Assembly: GCA_946414885.1 (NCBI GenBank)
Contig: CAMKQH010000005.1
Span: forward strand, 62,001-126,000
Source of the DNA: an uncultured Lachnospiraceae bacterium
Lineage (GTDB): Bacteria > Bacillota > Clostridia > Lachnospirales > Lachnospiraceae
Length of the DNA: 64,000 nt
Reading direction: 5' to 3'
Shown here: in pieces, positions 9,152 to 17,348 of the stretch
Layout of the letters: each line of letters opens with the position of its first letter
Position numbering within the stretch: position 1 is the first letter of the stretch
The notes under the pieces: model-generated
Database searches by the model: none
What the model saw: the letters and a program-made list of their open reading frames with translations, nothing else
What the model was told of the DNA's origin: nothing
Made by a program: the position numbers and the translations under genes

Positions 9152-9264
9152 GGTAATTCTTGGAGATGACTGCAAACGCGAAAACTCGGAAATGAGTCAA
9201 GAAAAAGGAAGCTTGCATATGAATGAAATAATGAATTAATTGACAAGAATAGAAGGACAATATC

Positions 9265-10383
9265 ATGCTTAGAATGAAAACGAATAACAAACGTAAAGAT
9301 GGAAAACAACCGATAAACGGTAAGAAACTGATAAAGAGAATCGGGATGGCGGTGCTTACGTGCGCATTGCTGGGATGTCTTACGGCATGTGATACAGCGG
9401 ACAAGCCTTCTTCGAAGGACAGGGCGAGCTCACCGACGGAGCAAACGGAGGCGGACGTACTGCCCATCTTGAAGCCGGAAGAACCCATAACGCTTCGCGT
9501 GGGCTCCTTAAAGGGACCTACCACGATGGGCCTATTGTTTCTGATGGAAGATCAGAAAAACGGAAAGACGAAGAATACCTACGAGTTTCAGATGGCGACG
9601 GGTGCGGACGAGCTGCTGCCCCTCATGGTGTCGGGGAAGCTTGACGCGGCGCTGGTTCCGGCCAATGTGGCAGCCATTCTTTGCCAGAAGACGAACGGCA
9701 ACGTGGTGGTGGTTAACGTGAACACGCTTGGCGTGCTGTATCTCGTGAGCAGCGATGACTCCGTAAAGGGCATCGAAGACTTAAAAGGAAGAACAATTTA
9801 CCTCACAGGTAAAGGCACGACTCCTGACTGCGTGATCCAGTATCTGCTAAAGCAGGCAGGATATGCGGAGGGCGACGTGAAGCTTGAGTATAAGTCCGAA
9901 GCAACCGAGGTGGCAGCCATTCTGAGCCAGACGGAGGACGCGCTTGGATTCCTGCCTCAGCCCTTCGTGACGGCGGCAAGCATGCAGAATGACAAGCTCA
10001 AGATCGTCTTTTCTGCGAATGATGAGTGGAAGAAGGCCCAGGGCACTGATGACGCGAGCGGACTTGTGACGGGCGTTACGGTTGTGAGAAAGGAAGTCGT
10101 GGAGGAGCATCCGGAAGCCATTAAGACCTTCCTTGAGGAGCATGCGGCCAGTGCTGCGGCGATCAATGCGGATCCCGATACGGGCGCGGCTTACTGCGTG
10201 GAGGCTGGCATTGTTGCCAAGGAGCCCATCGCAAAGAAGGCCATTCCTTACTGCAACGTGACCTGTCTTACCGGTAAAGAAATGAAGCAGGCACTTCAAA
10301 GCTATTTGGAGATCTTGTACGATTTTGACAAGACCACCGTCGGCGGGGCGCTGCCGGGCGAGGACTTTTATTATCTGCCGTAA
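9265..10383 (+). CDS. ABC transporter substrate-binding lipoprotein (NitT/TauT/THI5-like)
   Basis: Extracytoplasmic solute receptor of an importer. The signal sequence ends in a lipobox (GCLTACD, Cys at about residue 42). The body has the pattern of the NMT1/SsuA-like periplasmic fold: TLRVGSLKGPTTMGLLFL at the first strand, DAALVPANVAAI, and IEDLKGRTIYLTGKGTTPD. The substrate is unknown; relatives bind sulfonates, nitrate, pyrimidine precursors or other small organics. The next gene, 132 bases downstream, encodes the matching permease and ATPase in one chain, so the two genes make a complete importer. No riboswitch was recognised upstream that would reveal the ligand. Confidence 0.85.
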   Translation: MLRMKTNNKRKDGKQPINGKKLIKRIGMAVLTCALLGCLTACDTADKPSSKDRASSPTEQTEADVLPILKPEEPITLRVGSLKGPTTMGLLFLMEDQKNGKTKNTYEFQMATGADELLPLMVSGKLDAALVPANVAAILCQKTNGNVVVVNVNTLGVLYLVSSDDSVKGIEDLKGRTIYLTGKGTTPDCVIQYLLKQAGYAEGDVKLEYKSEATEVAAILSQTEDALGFLPQPFVTAASMQNDKLKIVFSANDEWKKAQGTDDASGLVTGVTVVRKEVVEEHPEAIKTFLEEHAASAAAINADPDTGAAYCVEAGIVAKEPIAKKAIPYCNVTCLTGKEMKQALQSYLEILYDFDKTTVGGALPGEDFYYLP

Positions 10384-10515
10384 ATATGAACGCTAATACG
10401 TACTGCTATCCATAAGACAGTCAATAAAACTAGCGAGAAAACAGTATTGGCGTGTCGGAAACATGGCAATGCTTGGTATTATGGGAAATATAACAATTCT
10501 CGGAAAGGAGGAGCC

Positions 10516-11994
10516 ATGCGGGAACGAAAGGAAACTGCGAAAACGGATGCGACAAGCAAAATCACGTCCGGAAAGATTCTGCGAAAAGTTGCCATCGTTT
10601 TCGTATGGCTTCTTTTGTGGCAATTGGCGGGGATGCTGATTGGGAACCCCATTCTGTTTGCGACGCCGCTGGAAACGGCGAAGGCGCTTTTTGAGAACTT
10701 TGGAAGAGCGGACTTTTGGGGCGTGGCGGGCATGACCTTGCTCCGCATTGGCGCGGGATTCTTCTTTGGAATGCTTTTTGGAATATTATTGGCGGCCTTG
10801 AGCAAGGCGGTTCCATTCTTGGAGGAGCTTTTGCACCCGCTGATCTATCTTATGAAGACCGTGCCCGTGGTGTGCTTTGTCGTGCTGTTCCTCATTTGGT
10901 GGGGATCCTCCTTCCTGTCCATTGCCATCAGCTTTCTCATGGTGTTCACGGCGGTTTACTTTAGCACGCTGGAAGGCCTGAAGTCTGTTGGAAAGGACAT
11001 GCTGGAGATGGCGCAGGTCTATCGCCTGCCCCTACGCACTAGGCTCTTTTACCTCTATCGGCCGGCGCTGGAGCCGTTCCTCATGGGAAGCCTCAAGACC
11101 TCCTTGGGATTTGCTTGGAAATCCGGCGTTGCGGCGGAAGTGATCGGCCTACCGTCCAATTCCATCGGCGAGCGGATCTATCTATCCAAAATATCGCTGG
11201 ACACGGCAGGAATCTTCGCGTGGACGGTGGTGGTCTGCGTGATGAGCGCCATATTCGAGAAGCTGGTATTATTCCTGGTGAAGAAGGCATTCGAGGTGAA
11301 GGTTTCCTGCAAGGCGCCCAAAGATCCCGCAGGAGTATTGCATTCCGTCATGTCAAAAGATCTTAACGAGTCACCGCATTCCGTCGTCTCGAAAGACCAT
11401 GGCGAATCATCGCACTCCCTCATCATAACAAACCTCTCCAAGAGTTATGGCGGGCAGGAGGTGCTGAAGGGCCTTTCCATGGCCATAGAGCCCGGAGAGA
11501 CGGAATGGCTTACTTGGCCCTCAGGAGCCGGGAAAACGACCTTATTTCGCCTTCTGGCAGGCTTAGAGCCCTATGATGAGGGTAGCATCGACGTTGCGGG
11601 ATTGGCGCAGCGTGATAAAGGCAACGTTAACGGCGCCGGTCGCGAGATTGGAATTGGATACCTTTTCCAAGAGGACAGACTCTGCAATGGGGAAAGTGCT
11701 TTAAGAAACCTGCAGATGGTAACGGGATCGGAAGCGGCGGCGCGCGAGGCCTTGCAGGATCTGCTCGAGGAGGAGCTTTGGGACAAACCCTGCGGGACGC
11801 TCAGCGGCGGCGAAAGAAGACGCGTTGCACTGGCAAGGGCGCTAGCAGCGAAGGGGAGACTTCTTTTGCTGGACGAACCCTTTGCGGGACTGGATGAGGA
11901 GCGTGTCAGAACATGCTGGGAGATCATCCAAAAAAGAAAGGGAAACAGAACGCTTCTGATCGCCAGTCACCTTGATTTACGCGCCAAGAAGTGA
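10516..11994 (+). CDS. Fused ABC importer permease and ATPase
   Basis: Residues 1 to about 260 are a BPD-type permease with several membrane helices and the EAA loop region (DMLEMAQVYRLPLRTRLFYL). After a hydrophilic linker of about 40 residues containing two similar HSVxSKDxxES units, residues from about 300 form a compact nucleotide-binding domain with Q-loop (YLFQEDR), signature LSGGERRRVALARAL, Walker B LLLLDEPFAGLD and switch His (IASHLD). Walker A reads WPSGAGKTT, with Trp in place of the first Gly. SsuC- and SsuB-like parts are normally separate proteins, so the fusion is unusual. The start at 10516 follows GGAAAGGAGGAG. It works with the receptor encoded upstream. Confidence 0.88.
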   Translation: MRERKETAKTDATSKITSGKILRKVAIVFVWLLLWQLAGMLIGNPILFATPLETAKALFENFGRADFWGVAGMTLLRIGAGFFFGMLFGILLAALSKAVPFLEELLHPLIYLMKTVPVVCFVVLFLIWWGSSFLSIAISFLMVFTAVYFSTLEGLKSVGKDMLEMAQVYRLPLRTRLFYLYRPALEPFLMGSLKTSLGFAWKSGVAAEVIGLPSNSIGERIYLSKISLDTAGIFAWTVVVCVMSAIFEKLVLFLVKKAFEVKVSCKAPKDPAGVLHSVMSKDLNESPHSVVSKDHGESSHSLIITNLSKSYGGQEVLKGLSMAIEPGETEWLTWPSGAGKTTLFRLLAGLEPYDEGSIDVAGLAQRDKGNVNGAGREIGIGYLFQEDRLCNGESALRNLQMVTGSEAAAREALQDLLEEELWDKPCGTLSGGERRRVALARALAAKGRLLLLDEPFAGLDEERVRTCWEIIQKRKGNRTLLIASHLDLRAKK

Positions 11995-12024
11995 TATGAT
12001 AAATTACGTGGGCGGATGACAAAA

Positions 12025-12094
12025 CGTCACCCGGCGCACAAAGGGATTTTGAAGTGAGACGTCACCCGGCGCACAAAGGGATTTTGAAGTGAGA
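12025..12094. repeat. Two tandem copies of a 35-bp sequence
   Basis: The unit beginning CGTCACCCGGCGCACAAAGG occurs at 12025-12059 and again at 12060-12094, followed by the first bases of a third. It lies between the ABC fusion gene and pepD; no function is evident. Confidence 0.85.
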
Positions 12095-12185
12095 CGTCGC
12101 TTGAAAAACGATGGATTATTCAAGTAAGCTTTGGAAATGGAAGAATAGGAAGCAGGAATTGCAAGAATAGGAGAATGAGAGATTC

Positions 12186-13679
12186 ATGAGCGCATTGGCT
12201 AATTTGGCACCGCAAGAGGTTTTCCGCTTTTTTGAAGAGATCAGCCAGATTCCCAGGGGATCCGGCAACGTAAAGGGCATCAGCGATTATCTGGTGAATT
12301 TCGCCGAGGAGCGCGGCCTGGAGCACTATCAGGACAAGATCGGCAACGTGATCATCATCAAGGAAGCCACCCTCGGTTATGAGGCAAAGAACCCCGTGAT
12401 CCTGCAGGGACACATGGACATGGTGGCAGTTAAGACCCCAGAGTGCCCGCTGGACTTGAAGAAGGACGGTTTGGTGCTCCGCGTAAATGACGACGAGATC
12501 TCTGCGGCAGGGACCAGCCTTGGCGGCGATGACGGCATTGCCGTTGCGTATGCGCTTGCCATTTTGGATTCCGATACCATTGCGCATCCGCGTCTGGAGG
12601 TTGTGATCACCGCGGACGAAGAGGTGGGAATGGACGGTGCGAGAGCCATCGACCTCACGCCCTTAAAGGGAAAGCGCATGATCAATATCGATTCCGAGGA
12701 GGAAGGCATTTTTACCGTTGGCTGTGCAGGCGGCGCACGGGTTGATTTTGAGCTGACCGGCAAGACGGAAGGCTTCAAGGGCCGCATGCTCGAACTGAAG
12801 ATTTCCGGTCTTCAGGGCGGTCATTCCGGCATGGAGATCGACAAGGAGAGAGCCAATTCCAATCAGCTGTTTGGACGCATTTTGGAGGAATTGACCCGCG
12901 TATATCCCGTGCGGCTTGTGGCGGTAAAGGGCGGCGAGGCGGACAATGCCATTGCACGCGAGACGACGGCGAAATTCGTGTTCGCCGAGGAGAAGAATGA
13001 CCAGGGAGAGCAGATCTCCTACCGCAGGGACGGCATCCACAATCTCTTGAACAAGATCACGGGTGAGATCAGCAATGAGCTTAGCACGAAGGATCCCGAC
13101 TTTACGATGACCTGGACCTTCTCCGATGACCTGGACAAGGAGACGGAAGCCTTTACTGCAACGGACACCAGAAAGGTTGCCCTCTTCCTTTGCAGCCTTC
13201 CCAATGGCGTGCAGGCCATGAGTGCTGACGTGGAAGGACTCGTGGAGACTTCCTTGAACTTTGGCGTTTTGAAGCAGAAGATTGTTCTGCATGATGCATA
13301 TTTGCTTGCAAGCTTTTCCGTTCGCAGCTCCGTTGAGAGTGCGAAGGAAGCCTTGATCCGCAAGCTCTTTGCCATTGGCAAGATGGCGAACGTGAAATAT
13401 CGCGTAAGGGGAGAGTATCCCGGCTGGAAGTATCGCGTGGATTCCCCGCTCCGCGAGGAGATGGTGCAGCTCTATCGCGAGTGTTATGACGCGGATCCGC
13501 AGATCGTTGCAATTCACGCCGGCCTTGAGTGCGGCCTGTTCATGAGCAAGATTCCTGATCTCGACTGTGTTTCCATCGGTCCGGACATGAAGAACATCCA
13601 CACGACCAACGAAACCTTGAGCATCTCCTCCGCAAAGAGAGTATGGGAATATCTTGTGGCATTGCTTGCGAGACTGTAG
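12186..13679 (+). CDS. pepD: Aminoacyl-histidine dipeptidase PepD (M20 family)
   Basis: Cytosolic zinc dipeptidase of broad specificity. Metal and catalytic residues of the M20 fold are visible: GHMDMVAV (His, Asp), GGDDGIAVA (bridging Asp), TADEEVGMDGA (catalytic and metal Glu), NIDSEEEG, and IHAGLECGLF near the C-terminus. Its 497 residues match PepD. The lid-domain segment SGLQGGHSGMEID is also typical. The ATG at 12186 is used; the leader has a weak GAGAATGAGAG ribosome-binding site. It appears to be a single transcription unit before the tRNA. Confidence 0.95.
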   Translation: MSALANLAPQEVFRFFEEISQIPRGSGNVKGISDYLVNFAEERGLEHYQDKIGNVIIIKEATLGYEAKNPVILQGHMDMVAVKTPECPLDLKKDGLVLRVNDDEISAAGTSLGGDDGIAVAYALAILDSDTIAHPRLEVVITADEEVGMDGARAIDLTPLKGKRMINIDSEEEGIFTVGCAGGARVDFELTGKTEGFKGRMLELKISGLQGGHSGMEIDKERANSNQLFGRILEELTRVYPVRLVAVKGGEADNAIARETTAKFVFAEEKNDQGEQISYRRDGIHNLLNKITGEISNELSTKDPDFTMTWTFSDDLDKETEAFTATDTRKVALFLCSLPNGVQAMSADVEGLVETSLNFGVLKQKIVLHDAYLLASFSVRSSVESAKEALIRKLFAIGKMANVKYRVRGEYPGWKYRVDSPLREEMVQLYRECYDADPQIVAIHAGLECGLFMSKIPDLDCVSIGPDMKNIHTTNETLSISSAKRVWEYLVALLARL

Positions 13680-13833
13680 GGGAAAGAATTCCAGAGTGTT
13701 GGCTTTACGCTGGATGGCTTTATTTTGAATGCTGGCAACATGGCGAAATTGACTAAAAATATAGTGCGCGATCGGCAAAAACTGTTGAAAACGATAATTG
13801 TATCAAATTCTTAAAACAATTTGAAAAAAGTGC

Positions 13834-13862
13834 TTGCTTTTTTCAAGAGGGCAAGGTATAAT
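13834..13862 (+). promoter_or_regulatory. Promoter of the tRNA gene
   Basis: TTGCTT (13834-13839), 17-base spacer, TATAAT (13857-13862), ending 13 bases before the tRNA 5' end. Confidence 0.75.
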
Positions 13863-13875
13863 GCTAATTGTGCTT

Positions 13876-13950
13876 CGGGGTGTGGCTCAGCTTGGTTAGA
13901 GCGCCGTCTTAGGGAGGCGGAGGTCGCGAGTTCGAATCCCGCCACTCCGA
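13876..13950 (+). tRNA. tRNA-Pro, anticodon AGG
   Basis: The cloverleaf can be drawn by eye. The acceptor stem CGGGGTG pairs with CACTCCG (one G-T), with discriminator A; the C1-G72 pair with A73 is characteristic of proline tRNA. The D arm is GCTC/GAGC. The anticodon stem CCGTC/GGCGG has loop TTAGGGA, giving anticodon AGG. The variable loop is 5 bases. The T arm GCGAG/CCCGC has one A-C mismatch in its fourth pair. CCA is not encoded. A34 would need inosine modification or relaxed wobble to read more than CCU. Confidence 0.88.
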
Positions 13951-13953
13951 TTA

Positions 13954-13995
13954 AAAACACCAAGTCCTTATATCAAAAGGACTTGGTGTTTTTTG
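13954..13995 (+). terminator. Intrinsic terminator after tRNA-Pro
   Basis: A 16-bp perfect stem (AAAACACCAAGTCCTT at 13954-13969 with its complement at 13977-13992), followed by a T-rich tract. Confidence 0.85.
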
Positions 13996-14004
13996 TTTTC
14001 CACC

Positions 14005-14313
14005 AATTGTACCGCCCGGAGGGCAAAAACGGCCGCCAAGCGGTAGTAAGAAGGAAGAATTGTACCGCCCGGAGGGCAAAAACGGTCGCCAGGCGGTAGT
14101 AAGAAGGAAGAATTGTACCGCCCGGAGGGCAAAAACGGCCGCCAGGCGGTAGTAAGAAGGAAGAATTGTACCGCCCGGAGGGCAAAAACGGCCGCCAGGC
14201 GGTAGTAAGAAGGAAGAATTGTACCGCCCGGAGGGCAAAAACGGTCGCCAGGCGGTAGTAAGAAGGAAGAATTTTACCGCCTGGAGGGCAAAAACGGTCG
14301 CCAGGCGGTAGTA
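14005..14313. repeat. Six tandem 53-bp repeats with internal inverted repeat
   Basis: Units start at 14005, 14058, 14111, 14164, 14217 and 14270, all spaced exactly 53 bases, the last one incomplete. Each carries TACCGCC and GGCGGTA as an inverted repeat about 18 bases apart, plus a smaller GCCC/GGGC pair between them. Sequence drift is confined to single substitutions. Because 53 is not a multiple of 3, the long open frames across the array cycle through three peptide phases and are not credible genes. No spacer variation exists, so this is not a CRISPR array. It fills the gap between the tRNA terminator and the nitroreductase remnant. Confidence 0.93.
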
Positions 14314-14354
14314 GGGGCCAGGCGTGAGGCCATAAGCTGGAAAGGAGAAGCAAC

Positions 14355-14471
14355 ATGGATGCATTTGAGGCGATAATGACCAGAAGAAGCACCAGAAGAT
14401 ATTCGGACGCGGTTCCCGCGAAGGGTAACCTGGGCATAATTGCCTGGTGCGGCATGAAGCCCAACAGGTAG
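14355..14471 (+). pseudogene. Nitroreductase-family remnant with large internal deletion
   Basis: A 38-codon frame with an AAAGGAG ribosome-binding site. Its first 24 residues (MDAFEAIMTRRSTRRYSDA, then VPAKG) match the N-terminal FMN-binding start of nitroreductases, which are normally about 170-200 residues. The remaining 14 residues (ending WCGMKPNR) look like the C-terminal end of the same kind of protein. The middle is missing, which is best explained by deletion. Confidence 0.6.
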
Positions 14472-14524
14472 GCGGAAATAACGTCTGGCACGATTTGCTG
14501 CGCTAACGTGCTAAAACATCTTCT

Positions 14525-14552
14525 TTTACTGGCGTTATTTTTATGCTATGAT
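14525..14552 (+). promoter_or_regulatory. Candidate promoter for the small membrane protein pair
   Basis: TTTACT (14525-14530), 16-base spacer, TATGAT (14547-14552). Confidence 0.45.
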
Positions 14553-14621
14553 ATCTATATGATAAGCAAAACGAGTAAAATAGGTTAAGTGGCGTTCATC
14601 GCCATGAGAGGGGGAAAACGG

Positions 14622-15077
14622 TTGGAAAATACAAGCTGGGTCAATGAACGGTATGAAAAGCATTATCAGATTGCAAGATGGATCCTTGCGATCGGCATGG
14701 CCATCCTTGCGATACTTGTATTGCAAGATGAAGATTTGGTTATCGCGATGAGGCTGACGGTGCTATTCGTGATCGCAACTTGGCTGCTTTCGTATCCAAC
14801 GTCATCCTTTAGCATGAAATTGATCAATTATGCGGACGAGCGCAAGGGAACTGCGAGAAAGGTGTTCTTTTACCTGGCTGTGCTGGGGACGATGTTTTTC
14901 GTTTGGTATATTGCGATGCAAGTGTTGCTTGAGATCTGGGTGTTTTCGATGGGTGTCGGAAGCCTGGACAGCTTTATCATCGCATGTGTCATTGTTTCGG
15001 TGGCGCTGTTCCTGTCTTGGCCGCAATCCATGCTTGTCTTAATTATGAGAAAGTGGTTTCTCAAAACTGAGGCTTGA
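14622..15077 (+). CDS. Small integral membrane protein, paralogue of the next gene
   Basis: About 151 residues with four hydrophobic segments (WILAIGMAILAILVL, LTVLFVIATWLLSY, VFFYLAVLGTMFFVWYIAM, FIIACVIVSVALFLSW). Function is unknown. The TTG at 14622 is proposed as start. AGAGGGGG lies at a good distance before it, and the resulting N-terminus (ENTSWVNERYEKHYQIARW) lines up with that of the neighbouring 15152 protein (KDNNMKEKYPKYKKHYDVA). A GTG at 14589 or ATG at 14604 would give a longer protein without a good ribosome-binding site. Confidence 0.6.
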   Translation: MENTSWVNERYEKHYQIARWILAIGMAILAILVLQDEDLVIAMRLTVLFVIATWLLSYPTSSFSMKLINYADERKGTARKVFFYLAVLGTMFFVWYIAMQVLLEIWVFSMGVGSLDSFIIACVIVSVALFLSWPQSMLVLIMRKWFLKTEA

Positions 15078-15151
15078 GAAAAAATACTTGAGAAAATAGG
15101 CTCGAGACAAAGACTTAAGATAAATAGTTACGTTATGAGGAGGTAAAGACA

Positions 15152-15640
15152 ATGAAAGATAACAACATGAAGGAAAAGTATCCCAAGTACAAAAAGCACT
15201 ACGACGTTGCGCTGAAAATCATTGTGGCTTTTGTTTGCATAGGCATGTTTGTGTGGATGCACGGCGAAGATTGGAGCTTTCGGCTGTTCTTTACGGCCGT
15301 GTTGACCGTGGCTGCTTTCGTTTTTACGCTGTTGACGCGTAAGATCAGCTTCCGGATATTGATGTTTGGTGATAGCCTGAAAAAAACATGGCAGAAAATT
15401 GTCTTTTACGTGGTGATGCCCATCGTCGCGTTTGGCGTCTTTCTGCTGATTGCCTATGGCCTCTTGTTTATTTTCGATAATAGACAAGAAGGCAAACACG
15501 TGGAATTGGCAACTGCCTTGTCTGACGCAATCATGTTTTTGCTGCTTGAGTTCGTGCTGGTCATTGGCATTTACGTGCCTTACGTACAGACGATCCTGGT
15601 GCTGATCCTTCGGAAGTTTATCCGCGTGAAGAGCTACTAA
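15152..15640 (+). CDS. Small integral membrane protein, paralogue of the previous gene
   Basis: 162 residues with a hydrophilic Lys/Tyr-rich start and four membrane segments. It shares the layout and end motif of the preceding protein (MLVLIMRKWFL there, ILVLILRKFIRV here), so the two probably arose by tandem duplication and may act together in the membrane. GAGGAGG precedes the ATG. The function is not recognised. Confidence 0.65.
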   Translation: MKDNNMKEKYPKYKKHYDVALKIIVAFVCIGMFVWMHGEDWSFRLFFTAVLTVAAFVFTLLTRKISFRILMFGDSLKKTWQKIVFYVVMPIVAFGVFLLIAYGLLFIFDNRQEGKHVELATALSDAIMFLLLEFVLVIGIYVPYVQTILVLILRKFIRVKSY

Positions 15641-15724
15641 AGAGCTTCTAAGGAGCTGCGAAAGAAAGGATAAAACCATGCGTGCAATCGATTCTTAAGA
15701 TTGGGAACGTGATAAGGAGCAGCG

Positions 15725-17047
15725 ATGACAGAAACGTTAAAAGTAATAGATGACGTGACTACGGACATATTTCTTATTCTGTACTTTGTTTTGTTTTATC
15801 TCTCACTCAAAAAATTTTTTTTGACGGAAAAGAAGAGCAAGGTAAAGCTTTTTCTTATCACCGTGTTCACATATCCTTTGTTCACCTTTTCAACCGCATG
15901 GGCCATCTGTTATTACCTTTTGGGATGGGAAAAGGTACGTGCGGCTGGCCAGATCTCCGGGATTAGTCCCGTGAAAATGATCATCTTCAGTATGACGGTC
16001 TCCGGCACGTTTTTCCTTTTCATATTGCTTTGCACTTTTTTTGTGGGAAGATGGTTTCGCTTAAAATCCAAAGCGCCGCTTTTATTTCTTTTTTTGATGT
16101 TCAATACGTTTTTCGTTTTTCAGTTCCGCGGCGATTCAAGATTAGCCGCCATTGATGCAAACGCGTACTATGGGTTTGACATTGTATCCAACGTGGTTTC
16201 GTTATTGTTGTTATGGGATTTCTATCGGCTGGACGTGCGGGAATTCGCAAACTTGCCAATAGACGAAATGGAGATCGACTGGAAGGTATTCCTTTTCCCG
16301 CCTACACTATTTTTGATTCTGTACGCAACGTTTGCGTTGGCGTTCGAAGGCATAAAGAATACTGCGGTGATCTATACGGGATCGGTGTTCTCCGTCGCAA
16401 TTGGCATCCTGTTCATCTGGGCCTTCTACGTCATCATCAAGAACATGCAAGCAACCCATGACGTCAAGACCCTCTCCGTCGAAGTCATGGAAGCCCTGGC
16501 GCACACCATCGATGCGAAGGACGAATATACGAAGGGCCATTCCGTGCGCGTGGCGAAATATTCCAGGATGCTGGCGGAGAAGCTTGGCCTGTCGCCGAAG
16601 GATTGTGAGAGCGTATATTACATGGCGCTTCTGCATGACATCGGAAAGATTGGCGTTCCGAACTCCATCATCAACAGCAAGACAAGGCTGACGGACGAAG
16701 AATTTGCCGTCATCAAAAAGCACCCGGGTCTTGGCTATGACATCCTGTCGGAGATCAAGAGCCGTCCAGACCTGTCAACCGGCGCCCGCTGGCATCACGA
16801 ACGCTTCGACGGCAAGGGCTATCCTGACAAAAAGTCTGGGGAAGAGATTCCTTATTTTGCAAGGATCATTGCCGTCGCTGACAGCTATGACGCCATGACA
16901 TCAAACCGGAGCTATCGCGGCTACCTCTCCCAGGAGGCCGTGCGACTCGAGATCGAGAAGAATTCCGGCACCCAGTTCGACCGCGACGTGGCAAGGTGCA
17001 TGCTTGACGTCATTGACGAGGACAAGGAATATAAGCTGCACGAGTAA
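15725..17047 (+). CDS. Membrane-bound HD-GYP domain protein
   Basis: Probable cyclic-di-GMP phosphodiesterase or related signalling hydrolase. About 230 N-terminal residues form seven or so membrane helices with no recognised sensor domain. The C-terminal part has the full HD-GYP pattern: TIDAKDEYTKGHSVRVAKYS near residue 260, LLHDIGKIGVP near 300, HHERFDGKGYP near 357 and VADSYDAMTSNRSYR near 383. All metal-binding His/Asp residues are present, so it should be active. Family members cleave c-di-GMP or other cyclic dinucleotides; which one is used here cannot be read from sequence. Confidence 0.92.
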   Translation: MTETLKVIDDVTTDIFLILYFVLFYLSLKKFFLTEKKSKVKLFLITVFTYPLFTFSTAWAICYYLLGWEKVRAAGQISGISPVKMIIFSMTVSGTFFLFILLCTFFVGRWFRLKSKAPLLFLFLMFNTFFVFQFRGDSRLAAIDANAYYGFDIVSNVVSLLLLWDFYRLDVREFANLPIDEMEIDWKVFLFPPTLFLILYATFALAFEGIKNTAVIYTGSVFSVAIGILFIWAFYVIIKNMQATHDVKTLSVEVMEALAHTIDAKDEYTKGHSVRVAKYSRMLAEKLGLSPKDCESVYYMALLHDIGKIGVPNSIINSKTRLTDEEFAVIKKHPGLGYDILSEIKSRPDLSTGARWHHERFDGKGYPDKKSGEEIPYFARIIAVADSYDAMTSNRSYRGYLSQEAVRLEIEKNSGTQFDRDVARCMLDVIDEDKEYKLHE

Positions 17048-17055
17048 ATTGACAA

Positions 17056-17084
17056 GAGAACTTTTTTGGGATAAACTGCGTCTA
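17056..17084 (+). promoter_or_regulatory. Candidate ECF-sigma promoter before the first small protein
   Basis: GAGAAC (17056-17061), 17-base spacer, CGTCTA (17079-17084) resembles ECF promoters with an AAC -35 core and a CGTC -10. An overlapping sigma-A-like reading (TTGACA at 17049-17054, TAAACT at 17072-17077) is also possible. The CTGCGTCTATA block recurs before 18486. Confidence 0.5.
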
Positions 17085-17117
17085 TACGTGTAACAGAGAT
17101 ACAAGGGGGAGAACAAT

Positions 17118-17348
17118 ATGAAAATAGATCCTGAGCATAACGGGAAAAAACCTGCCTATTATATCGGCCTGGTAGCGCTTGCGGCGGCTCTTGTGGCAGG
17201 CGGCATCGGAATCAAAAATGAGATTGAGGAAATCAAAAAACAGGTTGAAGAATTAATGGTTCATACGGCTGGAATAGTTTCTGCAGAACCGGCAATGGAA
17301 GCAGCGGAAGCAATGGAAGCAGTGGAAACAACGGAAGAAAACGCATGA
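17118..17348 (+). CDS. Small membrane-anchored protein, candidate radical SAM substrate
   Basis: 76 residues: a basic N-terminus (MKIDPEHNGKKPAYYIG), one hydrophobic Ala-rich helix (LVALAAALVAGGIGI), a charged helix (EIEEIKKQVEELM), and an Ala/Glu/Met/Thr-rich tail. It overlaps the radical SAM gene by four bases (ATGA), indicating tight translational coupling. Its first 18 residues closely resemble those of the 18486 product, and the two genes share upstream sequence. This suggests that the common N-terminus is a recognition or anchoring leader and the divergent tail is the part that varies. There is no Cys. It is not a family I can name. Confidence 0.65.
   Translation: MKIDPEHNGKKPAYYIGLVALAAALVAGGIGIKNEIEEIKKQVEELMVHTAGIVSAEPAMEAAEAMEAVETTEENA

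Noticed and set aside
9127..9239. 37-codon plus-strand frame upstream of the binding-protein gene
   Set aside because: No ribosome-binding site; lies in the promoter and leader region of the divergent spore gene.
9049..9264. Riboswitch that might identify the ABC transporter ligand
   Set aside because: No recognisable THI box or other conserved aptamer core was found by eye.
12663..13778. 371-codon minus-strand frame opposite pepD
   Set aside because: Shadow of a clear M20 peptidase gene with all metal motifs on the plus strand.
14005..14313. CRISPR-like regular repeats
   Set aside because: Units follow each other without variable spacers and no cas gene is near.
13951..14491. Long open frames on both strands across the 53-bp array
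   Set aside because: Translation just cycles the repeat through three phases because 53 is not divisible by three; no ribosome-binding site or start context.
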